NCBI GenBank assembly: GCA_910575555.1 | Contig: CAJTFX010000033.1 | Location: forward strand, 1 to 51,122 | Direction of reading: 5' to 3' | Source of the DNA: Lachnospiraceae bacterium | GTDB lineage: Bacteria; Bacillota; Clostridia; Lachnospirales; Lachnospiraceae | DNA: 51,122 nt | Notes under the pieces: generated by a model | Seen by the model: only the letters and a program-made list of their open reading frames with translations | Databases searched by the model: none | What the model was told of the DNA's origin: nothing | Shown here: positions 17,932 through 24,795 of the stretch, in pieces | Numbering within the stretch: position 1 is the first letter of the stretch | How the letters are laid out: each line of letters opens with the position of its first letter | Program-made: the position numbers and the translations under genes

Positions 17932-18387
17932 TTAATACATCTCCATTACAGCTAAATAGGGTTCGAAATAAATGATATAGTTATCTAACGTTGTAAATTC
18001 TCCATACTTAGAACGATACTTCTCAATGGCGTCTGAGAGAAAAGTTGGAGAGACCTCTAAATACTCGGATATTTCAGCTAAGTTTTGGCAGCCGTATTTA
18101 TAGGCATTGATTATTCCATTTAGCCCAATTAGCTTGTTATAAGCCCACAGACGAGCCTGTTGTTCTTGTTTACGGTTCTGGATGCAATTTTGGTTTAAAA
18201 TGTTTCCGACAGTAGTGTAATGGTGTCCGAGTTCTTCTGCCAGAACGCATTTCTTTTCTGTAGTTGTTAAATTTTTCTTTATCGCGATTTTGTTTCCTTT
18301 AATTCTTCCGTCAAAGGCTTCTAATGGTTTTTCTTTTACAATTAGCTGATTGCAGTCTGCCTCTATGAGAAGGTCTGTGTAATCCAT
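17932..18387 (-). CDS. ImmA/IrrE-like peptidase
   Basis: A 151-residue member of the family that cleaves phage repressors to release lysogeny (ImmA of ICEBs1 is the model). The metal motif reads AEELGHH (E51-E52-x-x-H55-H56). The first His of the usual HExxH is Glu, a variant I associate with this prophage subgroup. The C-terminal half contains a helix-turn-helix-like segment (AEISEYLEVSPTFLSDAI). It is encoded 43 bases after the repressor, on the same strand, which fits a role in its turnover. ATG 18387 follows GGGGTGATATTT and is preferred to an upstream GTG. Confidence 0.85.
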   Translation of the reverse strand: MDYTDLLIEADCNQLIVKEKPLEAFDGRIKGNKIAIKKNLTTTEKKCVLAEELGHHYTTVGNILNQNCIQNRKQEQQARLWAYNKLIGLNGIINAYKYGCQNLAEISEYLEVSPTFLSDAIEKYRSKYGEFTTLDNYIIYFEPYLAVMEMY

Positions 18388-18430
18388 AAATATCACCCCA
18401 TATGTATTTATTTAATTCTATCCCCATGAT

Positions 18431-18931
18431 TTAGAAATTTTCATCATTCATGATTTCTTCATCATGCTGAATCATTTCTTCTGTTATATCCACATTTGTA
18501 CTATCATGAGCGGCATCTGGAAGCAAATGCTCCGTAGTAATATTATTTTCTATGCGTGATGATTTTCCATTGTTCGCATTCAATGAAGCAATTTTACTAT
18601 CTTGTGATTTTAATTCATGCGAGCGTTTCCATTCTTCATTTAATGTGAAGTCTACCATTTTTTTTCCGTGAGCATCTAAATTGCGATATTTTTTAATCAA
18701 TTGCTTTTCTCTGGTAGAGAATTCTTCTTCGAATGATTTTAATAAATAATTCGGAGTGATGTTTAATACACCGCAAAGTAATTCAATTGTGTCCGGATCG
18801 GGTTTGTTTTTATCATTTTCCCAATCGCTGACAGAGTTATGCTTTGCACCAATTGCATCAGCAAGTTGCTTTTGTGTTAATTTCTGGGCTTTACGAGAGT
18901 CCTTAATTTTTTCACCGAAGGTCATTCCCAT
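18431..18931 (-). CDS. CI-like repressor (XRE helix-turn-helix)
   Basis: A 166-residue protein. Residues about 6-64 are an HTH_3 domain (KLTQKQLADAIGAKHNSVSDWENDK). The rest is a hydrophilic helical tail with no S24/LexA peptidase domain, so induction would depend on the adjacent ImmA-like protease instead of self-cleavage. It faces the Cro-like gene across a 159-base region with four operator sites. The start follows AGGAGGTGCCGAATT. Confidence 0.88.
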   Translation of the reverse strand: MGMTFGEKIKDSRKAQKLTQKQLADAIGAKHNSVSDWENDKNKPDPDTIELLCGVLNITPNYLLKSFEEEFSTREKQLIKKYRNLDAHGKKMVDFTLNEEWKRSHELKSQDSKIASLNANNGKSSRIENNITTEHLLPDAAHDSTNVDITEEMIQHDEEIMNDENF

Positions 18932-18969
18932 AATTCGGCACCTCCTATGTTTATGAGTATATCATGATA

Positions 18970-19070
18970 TTTCGATATTGTAAATAATAATATTTCGAAA
19001 ACATCGAAAAACTATCTTGACTTTTCGAAATAAACGGTATAATATAAAATAAACTTCGATTAAATCGAAA
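18970..19070. promoter_or_regulatory. Lysis-lysogeny operator region with four TTTCGA-N5-TCGAAA sites
   Basis: Four 17-base sites with the pattern TTTCGA-N5-TCGAAA start at 18970, 18993, 19023 and 19054. The second and fourth are near-perfect inverted repeats. The first and third have one good half. They cover the gap between the divergent repressor and cro-like genes, and the third lies inside the rightward promoter. A TACAAT-like -10 for the leftward repressor transcript lies near 18978-18983. Confidence 0.75.
19017..19045 (+). promoter_or_regulatory. Rightward early promoter
   Basis: TTGACT (19017-19022) is followed by TAATAT at 17 bases (19040-19045), overlapping a TATAAT at 15 bases. 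Operator site 3 fills the spacer, so repressor binding would block it. Confidence 0.7.
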
Positions 19071-19090
19071 AAACGAAAGGAGATGATAAG

Positions 19091-19318
19091 ATGTGTGTGG
19101 GTATGAAGATAAAAAACTATCTTGATACTAATGGAATTTCTCAAACACATGTCAGCAATGAAACGCAGATACCTCTTCCAAAATTGAATCTGGCTCTCAA
19201 CGGTAAGCGGAGACTAACTTTTGAAGAGTATGAGCTTATTTGTGGAGCTGTCAATGTTGGCACGGATAAGTTTTTAGAACCAAGAAAAGCGGGAACTGTA
19301 AGTTCAGATGGGAGGTGA
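19091..19318 (+). CDS. Cro-like XRE regulator
   Basis: A 75-residue helix-turn-helix protein (IKNYLDTNGISQTHVSNETQIPLPKLNLALNGKRRLTFEEYELICGAV). It is the first gene of the rightward early transcript and should oppose the repressor. The ATG follows AAAGGAGATGATAAG. Its last 35 codons are repeated twice downstream (20159 and 21136), so this is the intact parent copy of a duplicated unit. Confidence 0.85.
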   Translation: MCVGMKIKNYLDTNGISQTHVSNETQIPLPKLNLALNGKRRLTFEEYELICGAVNVGTDKFLEPRKAGTVSSDGR

Positions 19319-19324
19319 GGAAAG
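19215..19324 (+). repeat. cro 3'-end repeat, copy A
   Basis: The 110 bases from within the cro-like gene through its Shine-Dalgarno tail (GGAGGTGAGGAAAG) recur at 20159-20268 with only a few changes. Confidence 0.85.
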
Positions 19325-19531
19325 ATGCCTGTACAGATTATAAAAACATACGAAAATATGCTCAGAACGGATCAGGTTACTCTGACTGAGATAACAGTAA
19401 ATGAAACTTGCCGGAATGTAATTGAGACAATGAAGAAGGGACTTCCAGAGGAAGCCCATTCAATAGAAGCGTTTGAGTATATTCTGAGTAAAACGAAAGA
19501 AAAGTTAAGAACCACACCTGTAAAATTATAA
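19325..19531 (+). CDS. Small early protein
   Basis: A 68-residue hydrophilic helical protein directly after the cro-like gene, with a strong ribosome site in the repeat (GGAGGTGAGGAAAG). Its tail overlaps the end of the opposite-strand membrane protein gene by six bases. It holds the same position in its module as the genes at 20268 and 21235 but does not resemble them clearly. Function unknown. Confidence 0.6.
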   Translation: MPVQIIKTYENMLRTDQVTLTEITVNETCRNVIETMKKGLPEEAHSIEAFEYILSKTKEKLRTTPVKL

Positions 19532-20068
19532 TAACCTTCGATTAATGTCCTGCAATGCATAGGAAATGGTTTTGAGTTCCGAACCTTCCGAAGGATTATC
19601 ATTTGTCTGGATTGAATTGGTAAATGATTGTAGGTTTACACAGAAAGTTTCAGAATATTTTTTTCGGTTACTTTCGTATGAAATTTTAAAGTTAATAAAG
19701 TGGATTCCAGAAGTAAATAAAGGTATTTGTTGCAAGGCACATTTGAATGATTGGTTAGGGGCGATAGAAGTGCCTGCCATATGTGAAAACGGAATCAATT
19801 TTTCCACATAAGAAAAAGGTCTTAGATCTGTGTCACATTCAAGAGAAGTAATTTGAGCACTGCTTTTGCCAAAGTTTTTAATAATAAGGTAGAAAGCTAT
19901 TGCCTGGCAATTTGTTATGTCTCCATAAATGGATAAATAAGCACGTGATTCATTTTCCAGTATCAGATGGTTTTGTCTTATGGTTACAATTAGAATCACA
20001 ACGGATATGAAGGCAAGTAGAAAAGATGAAACACTTAAGCAAATATTCACAATTATAGATATATCCAT
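19526..20068 (-). CDS. Single-pass membrane protein, probable accessory (moron) gene
   Basis: A 180-residue protein with one N-terminal membrane helix (IIVNICLSVSSFLLAFISVVILIVTI) followed by an extracellular or cytosolic beta-rich domain (SRAYLSIYGDI, FYLIIKNFGKSSAQI, IAPNQSFKC). It lies opposite to the early operon with its own promoter (20122-20150) and ribosome site (AAAGGAG), so it can be expressed in the lysogen. It resembles host-protective conversion genes in arrangement only. No family recognised. Confidence 0.65.
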   Translation of the reverse strand: MDISIIVNICLSVSSFLLAFISVVILIVTIRQNHLILENESRAYLSIYGDITNCQAIAFYLIIKNFGKSSAQITSLECDTDLRPFSYVEKLIPFSHMAGTSIAPNQSFKCALQQIPLFTSGIHFINFKISYESNRKKYSETFCVNLQSFTNSIQTNDNPSEGSELKTISYALQDINRRLL

Positions 20069-20087
20069 AGTGAAGTTTCTCCTTTCG

Positions 20088-20268
20088 TATGTACTCGGCT
20101 GTTGCAGCAGCCTGTAAGCATATTATAGGAAAGAGAATAGCGGAAATCAACAATAATTTAACTTTTGAAGAGTATGAGCTTATTTGTGGAGCTGTCAATG
20201 TTGGCACGGATAAGTTTTTAGAACCAAGAAAAGCAGGAACTGCAAGTTTAGATGGGAGGAGAGGAAAG
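20088..20268 (+). repeat. Moron promoter plus cro 3'-end repeat, copy B
   Basis: Two repeated blocks are fused here. Bases 20088-20158 match 21065-21135 and carry a leftward promoter. Bases 20159-20268 match the 3' end of the cro-like gene. A 62-codon frame crosses the join, but its first half is only the complement of the promoter. Confidence 0.8.
20122..20150 (-). promoter_or_regulatory. Leftward promoter of membrane protein gene
   Basis: On the minus strand, TTGATT (20145-20150), 17 bases, then TATAAT (20122-20127). It drives the gene starting at 20068 and lies in the repeated block. Confidence 0.8.
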
Positions 20269-20519
20269 TGTATATAAATGAAGAAAAGTGCTTAGGTCAA
20301 AAAATGGAATACAAAGGCAGATATAAAACTGCCGGAACCAAACAGGTAAAAAGAGTTGTATCTAATAAAAAGAAGGATATCCATGTAATTGTAAAGATAG
20401 AAGGAACAATAGAAGATTTCCGGAAAGCAGTAATGGATGTCAGAAAAGCAGCAAGAGAACATAACTGCTTTTCTGACAGGAAAATGAGTTATGACATTCA
20501 ATTACTGGAATTCGCGTAA
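20268..20519 (+). CDS. Small early protein
   Basis: An 83-residue, lysine-rich protein (KVIVKIEGTIEDFRKAVMDVRK-like central region). The GTG start sits exactly at the end of repeat copy B, with GGGAGGAGAGGAAA as ribosome site, mirroring the gene at 19325. Its end overlaps the opposite-strand gene at 20502. Function unknown. Confidence 0.6.
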   Translation: MYINEEKCLGQKMEYKGRYKTAGTKQVKRVVSNKKKDIHVIVKIEGTIEDFRKAVMDVRKAAREHNCFSDRKMSYDIQLLEFA

Positions 20520-20918
20520 AAAGGAACTTAAGTTATTATAAAAGGAATCAAACCTTTTTATGGAATCTGTAATTTCGCTGCGTAATTCTGCAGAAATGCT
20601 TTTGTCATCTAAAGCGGTTTTACAGTTTTCAATAGCGTTTTGCAATGCGTGAGCGATAAGAAAGAGGTCATCCAGTGTCATAGGGTATGGGGCAATAGAA
20701 CCCGGTGAGAAGGAAATGGAGAACTTTTCGTCATTGAGACAGTCATCAATACTTTCATAATCAATGCTTTCTTCATTGATTTCATCAAGCGCAGAAAAGG
20801 AAAGGGAAGCAGGGGTGCCTTTATCCCCATCAATTTCGAGAAGTTCAACTTTTTCATAACCATCTGCAAGAAGTTCAGCGGATTTCAAGAATAGTTCCAT
20901 TACATTTACGGTAATCAT
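20502..20918 (-). CDS. Acidic protein, probable accessory (moron) gene
   Basis: A 138-residue acidic protein (about 20% Asp/Glu) with a beta-rich first half (LADGYEKVELLEIDGD) and a helical second half. I use ATG 20918, eight bases after AAGGAGA, instead of the ATG six bases upstream. It is antiparallel to the early genes and is the second such gene in the repeated array. A repeated promoter at 21099-21127 points at it from about 180 bases away. Function unknown. Confidence 0.6.
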   Translation of the reverse strand: MITVNVMELFLKSAELLADGYEKVELLEIDGDKGTPASLSFSALDEINEESIDYESIDDCLNDEKFSISFSPGSIAPYPMTLDDLFLIAHALQNAIENCKTALDDKSISAELRSEITDSIKRFDSFYNNLSSFLREFQ

Positions 20919-21064
20919 GTGCATTTCTCCTTATCAATGTATTTTGATGTAATAGCATTTTACTACAAGATTATAAGGGAGAGAAAAAGGAAAAGCAATA
21001 GATGATTAGCATGAGTTCAATGGAATTTATTCAAAACCAGACAATGTATTAAAATGCCCTTTCT

Positions 21065-21176
21065 TATGTACTCGGCTGTTGCAGCAGCCTGTAAGCATAT
21101 TATAGGAAAGGGAATAGCGGAAATCAACAGTGATTTAACTTTTGAAGAGTATGAACTTATATGTGGAGCTATCAAA
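21065..21176 (+). repeat. Moron promoter plus cro fragment repeat, copy C
   Basis: Bases 21065-21135 repeat 20088-20158 with few changes, and 21136-21176 repeat about 40 bases of the cro-like gene before the match ends. A 48-codon frame spans it (21066-21212) but has no ribosome site. Confidence 0.8.
21099..21127 (-). promoter_or_regulatory. Leftward promoter, second copy
   Basis: On the minus strand, TTGATT (21122-21127), 17 bases, then TATAAT (21099-21104), the same as the promoter at 20122-20150. The downstream gene is at 20502-20918. Confidence 0.75.
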
Positions 21177-21234
21177 GAAGGAAAGAAGTACAATCTGTGG
21201 TGCATAAATTAAACAAAGGAATAGGAGGTGCATT

Positions 21235-21393
21235 ATGGATCGCGTGGTGGAAAAGTTTATGTTGGGGCCAACACAAATCATAATCTGTGATGATAAATGC
21301 GTCTCGAAAGAAGAAGCAGAAGTAATTTTAAAAGATTTGGCCAGGAGGATAAAGCCGCATATAGTTGAAAAAAGCGTAGATGGTTCTGCCTGA
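21235..21393 (+). CDS. Very small early protein
   Basis: A 52-residue protein (MDRVVEKFMLGPTQIIICDD...) with a consensus AGGAGG ribosome site five bases upstream. It is the third small gene that directly follows a cro-derived repeat. Function unknown. Confidence 0.55.
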   Translation: MDRVVEKFMLGPTQIIICDDKCVSKEEAEVILKDLARRIKPHIVEKSVDGSA

Positions 21394-21441
21394 ATGGCAG
21401 AGGAAAGGACAAGCATGTGACTATTGGAGGGGGCAGAGAGA

Positions 21442-21942
21442 ATGAAAATAGAATATACAGTTCACTTTACAGAAGAAAACGGAACTGCAGGACAATTGAA
21501 CCAGAGAGCCCAGGCAGAGTGGGAGGCGGAAGAATTAATTCGGCAGCACAGGTATGAGGAAGCCAGAGAATTATTGGACATGCTGGCAGTGCCGGATGAA
21601 ATCGGGACTATGGATCGTATGGCGGAAAAGGGAATCCGTCCGGTTTTACATAATGGGAAAATCACAGGCTGGGAATTGGCCGGAGATACGGTTCTGGAAA
21701 CGGGAGTGAAAGACGGCAAAGCATGGGGCCGCCTGGTGGATGCAGTGCAGGATATTTTAAATGACTGGGAAGAGGAAAGCCAGGTGGAAGATATGGCAGG
21801 GCACATCCGGAAAGTTCTGGAAGAAATCATTGATGTTCGGAAGAAAGAGATATGCATGAAAAAATACAGTAAATGGGCAAAGGACAATGAAAGGCCATAT
21901 CCGGAGCCGGTTTCCCAAAAAGATATAAAAGATAATCAATGA
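21442..21942 (+). CDS. Hypothetical early phage protein
   Basis: A 166-residue soluble, acidic, mainly helical protein (MKIEYTVHFTEENGTAG...). ATG 21442 is preferred to a TTG 18 bases upstream because the upstream codon overlaps the Shine-Dalgarno GGAGG itself. It opens a rightward run of phage DNA-metabolism genes. No known family. Confidence 0.6.
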   Translation: MKIEYTVHFTEENGTAGQLNQRAQAEWEAEELIRQHRYEEARELLDMLAVPDEIGTMDRMAEKGIRPVLHNGKITGWELAGDTVLETGVKDGKAWGRLVDAVQDILNDWEEESQVEDMAGHIRKVLEEIIDVRKKEICMKKYSKWAKDNERPYPEPVSQKDIKDNQ

Positions 21943-21964
21943 AAAGGAATGGTGAGATGGAAGA

Positions 21965-22231
21965 ATGGAAACAATCGCAGGAAAAATCATGGAACATTCC
22001 CGGTATCACGAAGGGGACATTCCTGCAGACTGGGAATTTGTCGGGATGCAGGATAACGGGGCATATTATATCCGGTATTATCGGGATACGGAAGGGAATT
22101 ACAGACACACCAGTCAGAAAAGGAAAAGAAAGGAACCCTATGGAAAACTCGTGCTTCGGGAAGATGAAGCCGGCAGAACGTTTGCACAGCGTATTTATCC
22201 AAAACGGAGAAAAAAACAGAGAATGGCATAA
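21965..22231 (+). CDS. Small basic phage protein
   Basis: An 88-residue protein with a Tyr-rich middle (GAYYIRYYRDTEGNYRH) and a strongly basic tail (KRRKKQR). Another frame overlaps the same DNA, but this one has the more protein-like composition. Function unknown. Confidence 0.5.
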   Translation: METIAGKIMEHSRYHEGDIPADWEFVGMQDNGAYYIRYYRDTEGNYRHTSQKRKRKEPYGKLVLREDEAGRTFAQRIYPKRRKKQRMA

Positions 22232-22235
22232 AAAC

Positions 22236-22260
22236 GGGCATCCAGTTCCAGTGGATGCCC
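22236..22260. promoter_or_regulatory. Perfect hairpin before the Rep-like gene
   Basis: GGGCATCCA (nine bases) pairs perfectly with TGGATGCCC over a seven-base loop. It is flanked by A and T runs that suit a terminator only for leftward transcripts, and no such gene exists here. A second potential pairing (AAAGGG with CCCTTT) lies within 22335-22380. The 194-base gap could hold a structured origin or nick site for the downstream HUH protein. Confidence 0.4.
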
Positions 22261-22425
22261 AAAAATATAGATAAGATAAGCCTGCAAAGGCTGCATCCAG
22301 CATACCATGTGCAGGATGTTTTGTCAAACCGCGCCAAAGGGATAAGCGGCAGGCAGACAGGGCAAACCGCCCTTTGCTGGCAGTATCAGAATATTAGAGT
22401 TAGCGTATCTGCATGGGAGGGCGGA

Positions 22426-23175
22426 ATGTATTGGAAGGACATGTGGCATTTTAAAAATTCCATAGAATACGAATTTAAATACAAAGGAAAGTATGGAGCG
22501 AAAGGAGAGAAACGGGCGAAAAGAAAGAAGGCCACTCCGGAACAGATAAAAATACAGAACCAGAGGAACCGGGAGAAGAATGTACGGAGATTGATAAAGG
22601 CGAATTTCGGGGAGAACGATTACTGGATTACTTTAAAGTATCCGAAAGGAACCAGGCTGAAAATCGAAGATGTAAAAAAGCATATGAAAAAATTTCTGGA
22701 TAAGACAAGGAAAGACTATCGGAAGAGAAATGAATCATTCCGCTTTATTTACCGTATGGAAATTGGAAAGCGGGGTGGGATTCATATACATATTCTTTTG
22801 AACCGGATTACAGATGCAGATCTGATTATAAAAAAGAACTGGGAACAGGGAATGACGGATTTTACCCTTGCATATGAGGCGGGAGGCTTCCGGAGACTTG
22901 CAGAGTATCTTGTAAAGCCGCCCATCGATGGAACAGATCCGGAGGGAAAGGCGGCACGGTATCACCCATCCCGGAATCTTGTGCGCCCGCAGCCGGAACG
23001 CAAAGAATATACACACTGGACTGTACGGAGATTAATTCATGAAGGGCCAACTCCCACTCCGGGATTTTATATTGTGCCAGATTCCATAGTGACCGGGGTA
23101 AATCCCTATACAGGAATGTCATACCTGCATTATGAGGAAGTGCGGATTGAGAAGGGAAGGAGACAGAGGGAATGA
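22426..23175 (+). CDS. HUH-type replication initiator-like endonuclease
   Basis: A 249-residue protein. The HUH motif is H120-I-H122 (GGIHIHILL) and a downstream YxxK motif is Y161-L-V-K164 (RRLAEYLVKPP), the pattern of single-tyrosine Rep proteins that nick and covalently bind an origin strand. A basic N-terminus (KRAKRKK) and a WITLKYP strand precede it. I start at ATG 22426, placed after GGGAGGG, although the frame is open upstream to 22255. It overlaps the RNase H-like gene by four bases. It probably initiates phage replication by nicking. The origin may be in the gap upstream or at 23679-23881. Confidence 0.75.
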   Translation: MYWKDMWHFKNSIEYEFKYKGKYGAKGEKRAKRKKATPEQIKIQNQRNREKNVRRLIKANFGENDYWITLKYPKGTRLKIEDVKKHMKKFLDKTRKDYRKRNESFRFIYRMEIGKRGGIHIHILLNRITDADLIIKKNWEQGMTDFTLAYEAGGFRRLAEYLVKPPIDGTDPEGKAARYHPSRNLVRPQPERKEYTHWTVRRLIHEGPTPTPGFYIVPDSIVTGVNPYTGMSYLHYEEVRIEKGRRQRE

Positions 23176-23678
23176 AAGAATTTGAAGTCAATGTATACAT
23201 CACTGTGGAGCTGAAAGGGCTGCGGTCAGAATTTGGTTATTATGCCTGTACCCTGGAATATATGAAAAAAGATGGACAGGCAGCCATGAAAGAAATGTCC
23301 GGAAGAGAAAAGAACGCAACCAGAAATATGTTGGAATCCCTTGCATTGTATCGGGCATTGAATATGCTGGAAAAACCCTGCAGTGTGAATGTCTTTGCAG
23401 ATTCCGGATACCTTGCAGGCGCCGTAAACAGTAAGTGGTTGGAAAACTGGGAGAAGGCAGATTGGAAAAATGCCCATGGCAAGCCTGTAAAAAACGCAGA
23501 TATATGGCTGGAAGTCAGTAAATGCATGAAACCGCATCATGTTCAGGTGTTATCCCGTAAACAGCACAAATATACCGGGAACCAGGAGAAAGAAATAAGG
23601 GCCCGCATCCAGGCGGAAGAAAGGCGCGACCGAGAAGAGGAAGGATTTTTGAACTCTCTTTACGGTCTATATGTATAA
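23172..23678 (+). CDS. RNase H-like protein
   Basis: A 168-residue protein with the RNase H fold pattern: a conserved Glu in the first helix (E55, ESLALYRAL) and an Asp in strand 4 (D77, FADSGYLAGAV). It ends with an HKYTGNQ segment where active enzymes have the His loop. The first-strand Asp of the usual TDGS motif is not obvious (the strand reads VNVYITVEL), so catalysis is uncertain. It is translationally coupled to the HUH gene and may act on RNA-DNA hybrids at the origin. Confidence 0.7.
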   Translation: MKEFEVNVYITVELKGLRSEFGYYACTLEYMKKDGQAAMKEMSGREKNATRNMLESLALYRALNMLEKPCSVNVFADSGYLAGAVNSKWLENWEKADWKNAHGKPVKNADIWLEVSKCMKPHHVQVLSRKQHKYTGNQEKEIRARIQAEERRDREEEGFLNSLYGLYV

Positions 23679-23881
23679 ATATTCAAAACAGGCAGAAAAA
23701 ATCAGTCATGAAAACATGGGAAAAGCAGAGGAAGTACCTTATAGAATAGTGTTTGGAAAAATATTCATCAAAAATCAAAAGAAATTATGTGGATAACTCA
23801 TGGACAGCAGAGGAAGTACCTTGTAAGAAAAGAACTGCATAATTATTCAAAAATAAATCATATGGAAAGGAAGAAGAACAG
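23679..23881. promoter_or_regulatory. Candidate replication origin or control region
   Basis: This 203-base gap has no gene. It contains a 17-base direct repeat, AGCAGAGGAAGTACCTT, at 23724-23740 and 23806-23822. Between them is a perfect DnaA box (TGTGGATAA, 23788-23796). AT-rich DNA surrounds both. The position right after the HUH and RNase H-like genes supports an origin, but this is inference. Confidence 0.5.
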
Positions 23882-24313
23882 ATGAATTTGAAATATGCGC
23901 TTCGGAGCGAAGATACAGAACAGATTGCGGTGATCCAGTGGGCACAGTACAGCATTGCGCGCTTTCCGGAATTAAAGTGGCTGCATCATATTCCAAATGG
24001 CGGTAGCAGAAACAAAGCGGAAGCAGCAAAGCTGAAACAGATGGGAGTGAAAGCCGGGGTAAGTGATCTCTGCCTTCCGTATCCCCATGGAAAATACCAT
24101 GGACTTTACATTGAAATGAAGTACGGAGCCGGAAGGAAGCAGGACAGCCAGAAAATATTTTTAAAGGATATGGCAGAGGCCGGACATTTTGTGTGTACCT
24201 GCTATTCTGCAGAAGAAGCGGTCTGGGTCTTGGAAGAATACCTAAAACTGCAGGCGGGTGCAGAAATGGCATTGAAAAATAACAGTACCCTAAAAGATGG
24301 AAATGTCGTATAA
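23882..24313 (+). CDS. VRR-NUC domain nuclease
   Basis: A 143-residue stand-alone VRR-NUC protein, a PD-(D/E)xK nuclease family common in phages and linked to structure-specific DNA cutting. Motifs: GVSDLCLP with D62, then YIEMK with E78 and K80, and a glutamine helix after QDSQKIF. It is in the replication block, so it may resolve branched DNA. The start follows GAAAGGAAGAAGAACAG. Confidence 0.88.
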   Translation: MNLKYALRSEDTEQIAVIQWAQYSIARFPELKWLHHIPNGGSRNKAEAAKLKQMGVKAGVSDLCLPYPHGKYHGLYIEMKYGAGRKQDSQKIFLKDMAEAGHFVCTCYSAEEAVWVLEEYLKLQAGAEMALKNNSTLKDGNVV

Positions 24314-24353
24314 ATGCTGCAAAGATGCAGCAGGCCAGAAAAGGAGAAGCAGT

Positions 24354-24785
24354 ATGCAGGAAGAGAAACTAAAAAAATGCCGGGATGCAGGGGGCATGAT
24401 GGAAACCAGAACCGGGGCCTGCCGGTTCTGCGGGCAGGCAATGGTAGAAGAAATGCCAATGGAATGGGCGCAGGAAGATATCAATGAGTATGTGACGGAG
24501 ATGTGCAATTGTGACAGCGCAGCTTATTATCAGCGTAAGAAAAAGCAGAAAGAGCGGGCCCATGAGAGAGTCGTGTTTCTGTTCGGGGAAGGGAATCAAT
24601 TAGAAGTCACCCCGGAACGTGCGGAAAGCCTTTTGCATGAAATTGTAGAACTGGTGGGGGACGAAGAAATCCAGTCAGCCACTGTTGAAATTGGAAATGG
24701 AGTGAAAGTAAAGATAGGGTACACCATGAAAGAAAGAATCAAGATTACAAGGACAAAGGCGGAGAAGTCTGCGTATGAAGAATGA
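24354..24785 (+). CDS. Putative zinc-binding phage protein
   Basis: A 143-residue protein with CRFCG at about residue 24-28 and CNCD near 52-55, a likely four-cysteine zinc site. A charged helix and a beta-rich C-terminus follow (GDEEIQSATVEIGNGVKVKIGY). I chose ATG 24354, after AAGGAGAAGCAGT, and not the upstream start, which would overlap the VRR-NUC gene. It overlaps the next gene's leader. Function unknown. Confidence 0.6.
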   Translation: MQEEKLKKCRDAGGMMETRTGACRFCGQAMVEEMPMEWAQEDINEYVTEMCNCDSAAYYQRKKKQKERAHERVVFLFGEGNQLEVTPERAESLLHEIVELVGDEEIQSATVEIGNGVKVKIGYTMKERIKITRTKAEKSAYEE

Positions 24786-24795
24786 GGGAGGGGAC

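Noticed and set aside
20089-20277. 62-codon rightward frame as a gene
   Set aside because: Its first half is the complement of a leftward promoter repeat and it has no ribosome site; the second half is a copied piece of the cro-like gene. I list it as a repeat.
21066-21212. 48-codon rightward frame as a gene
   Set aside because: Same construction as 20089-20277: promoter complement plus cro fragment, no ribosome site.
22255-22425. Upstream extension of the HUH protein
   Set aside because: The frame is open, but the segment overlaps hairpins, has poor protein character and lacks a ribosome site; ATG 22426 follows GGGAGGG.
23700-23830. Short CRISPR-like array
   Set aside because: Only two 17-base repeats 82 bases apart, no palindromic repeat and no cas genes; better explained as origin or regulatory repeats.
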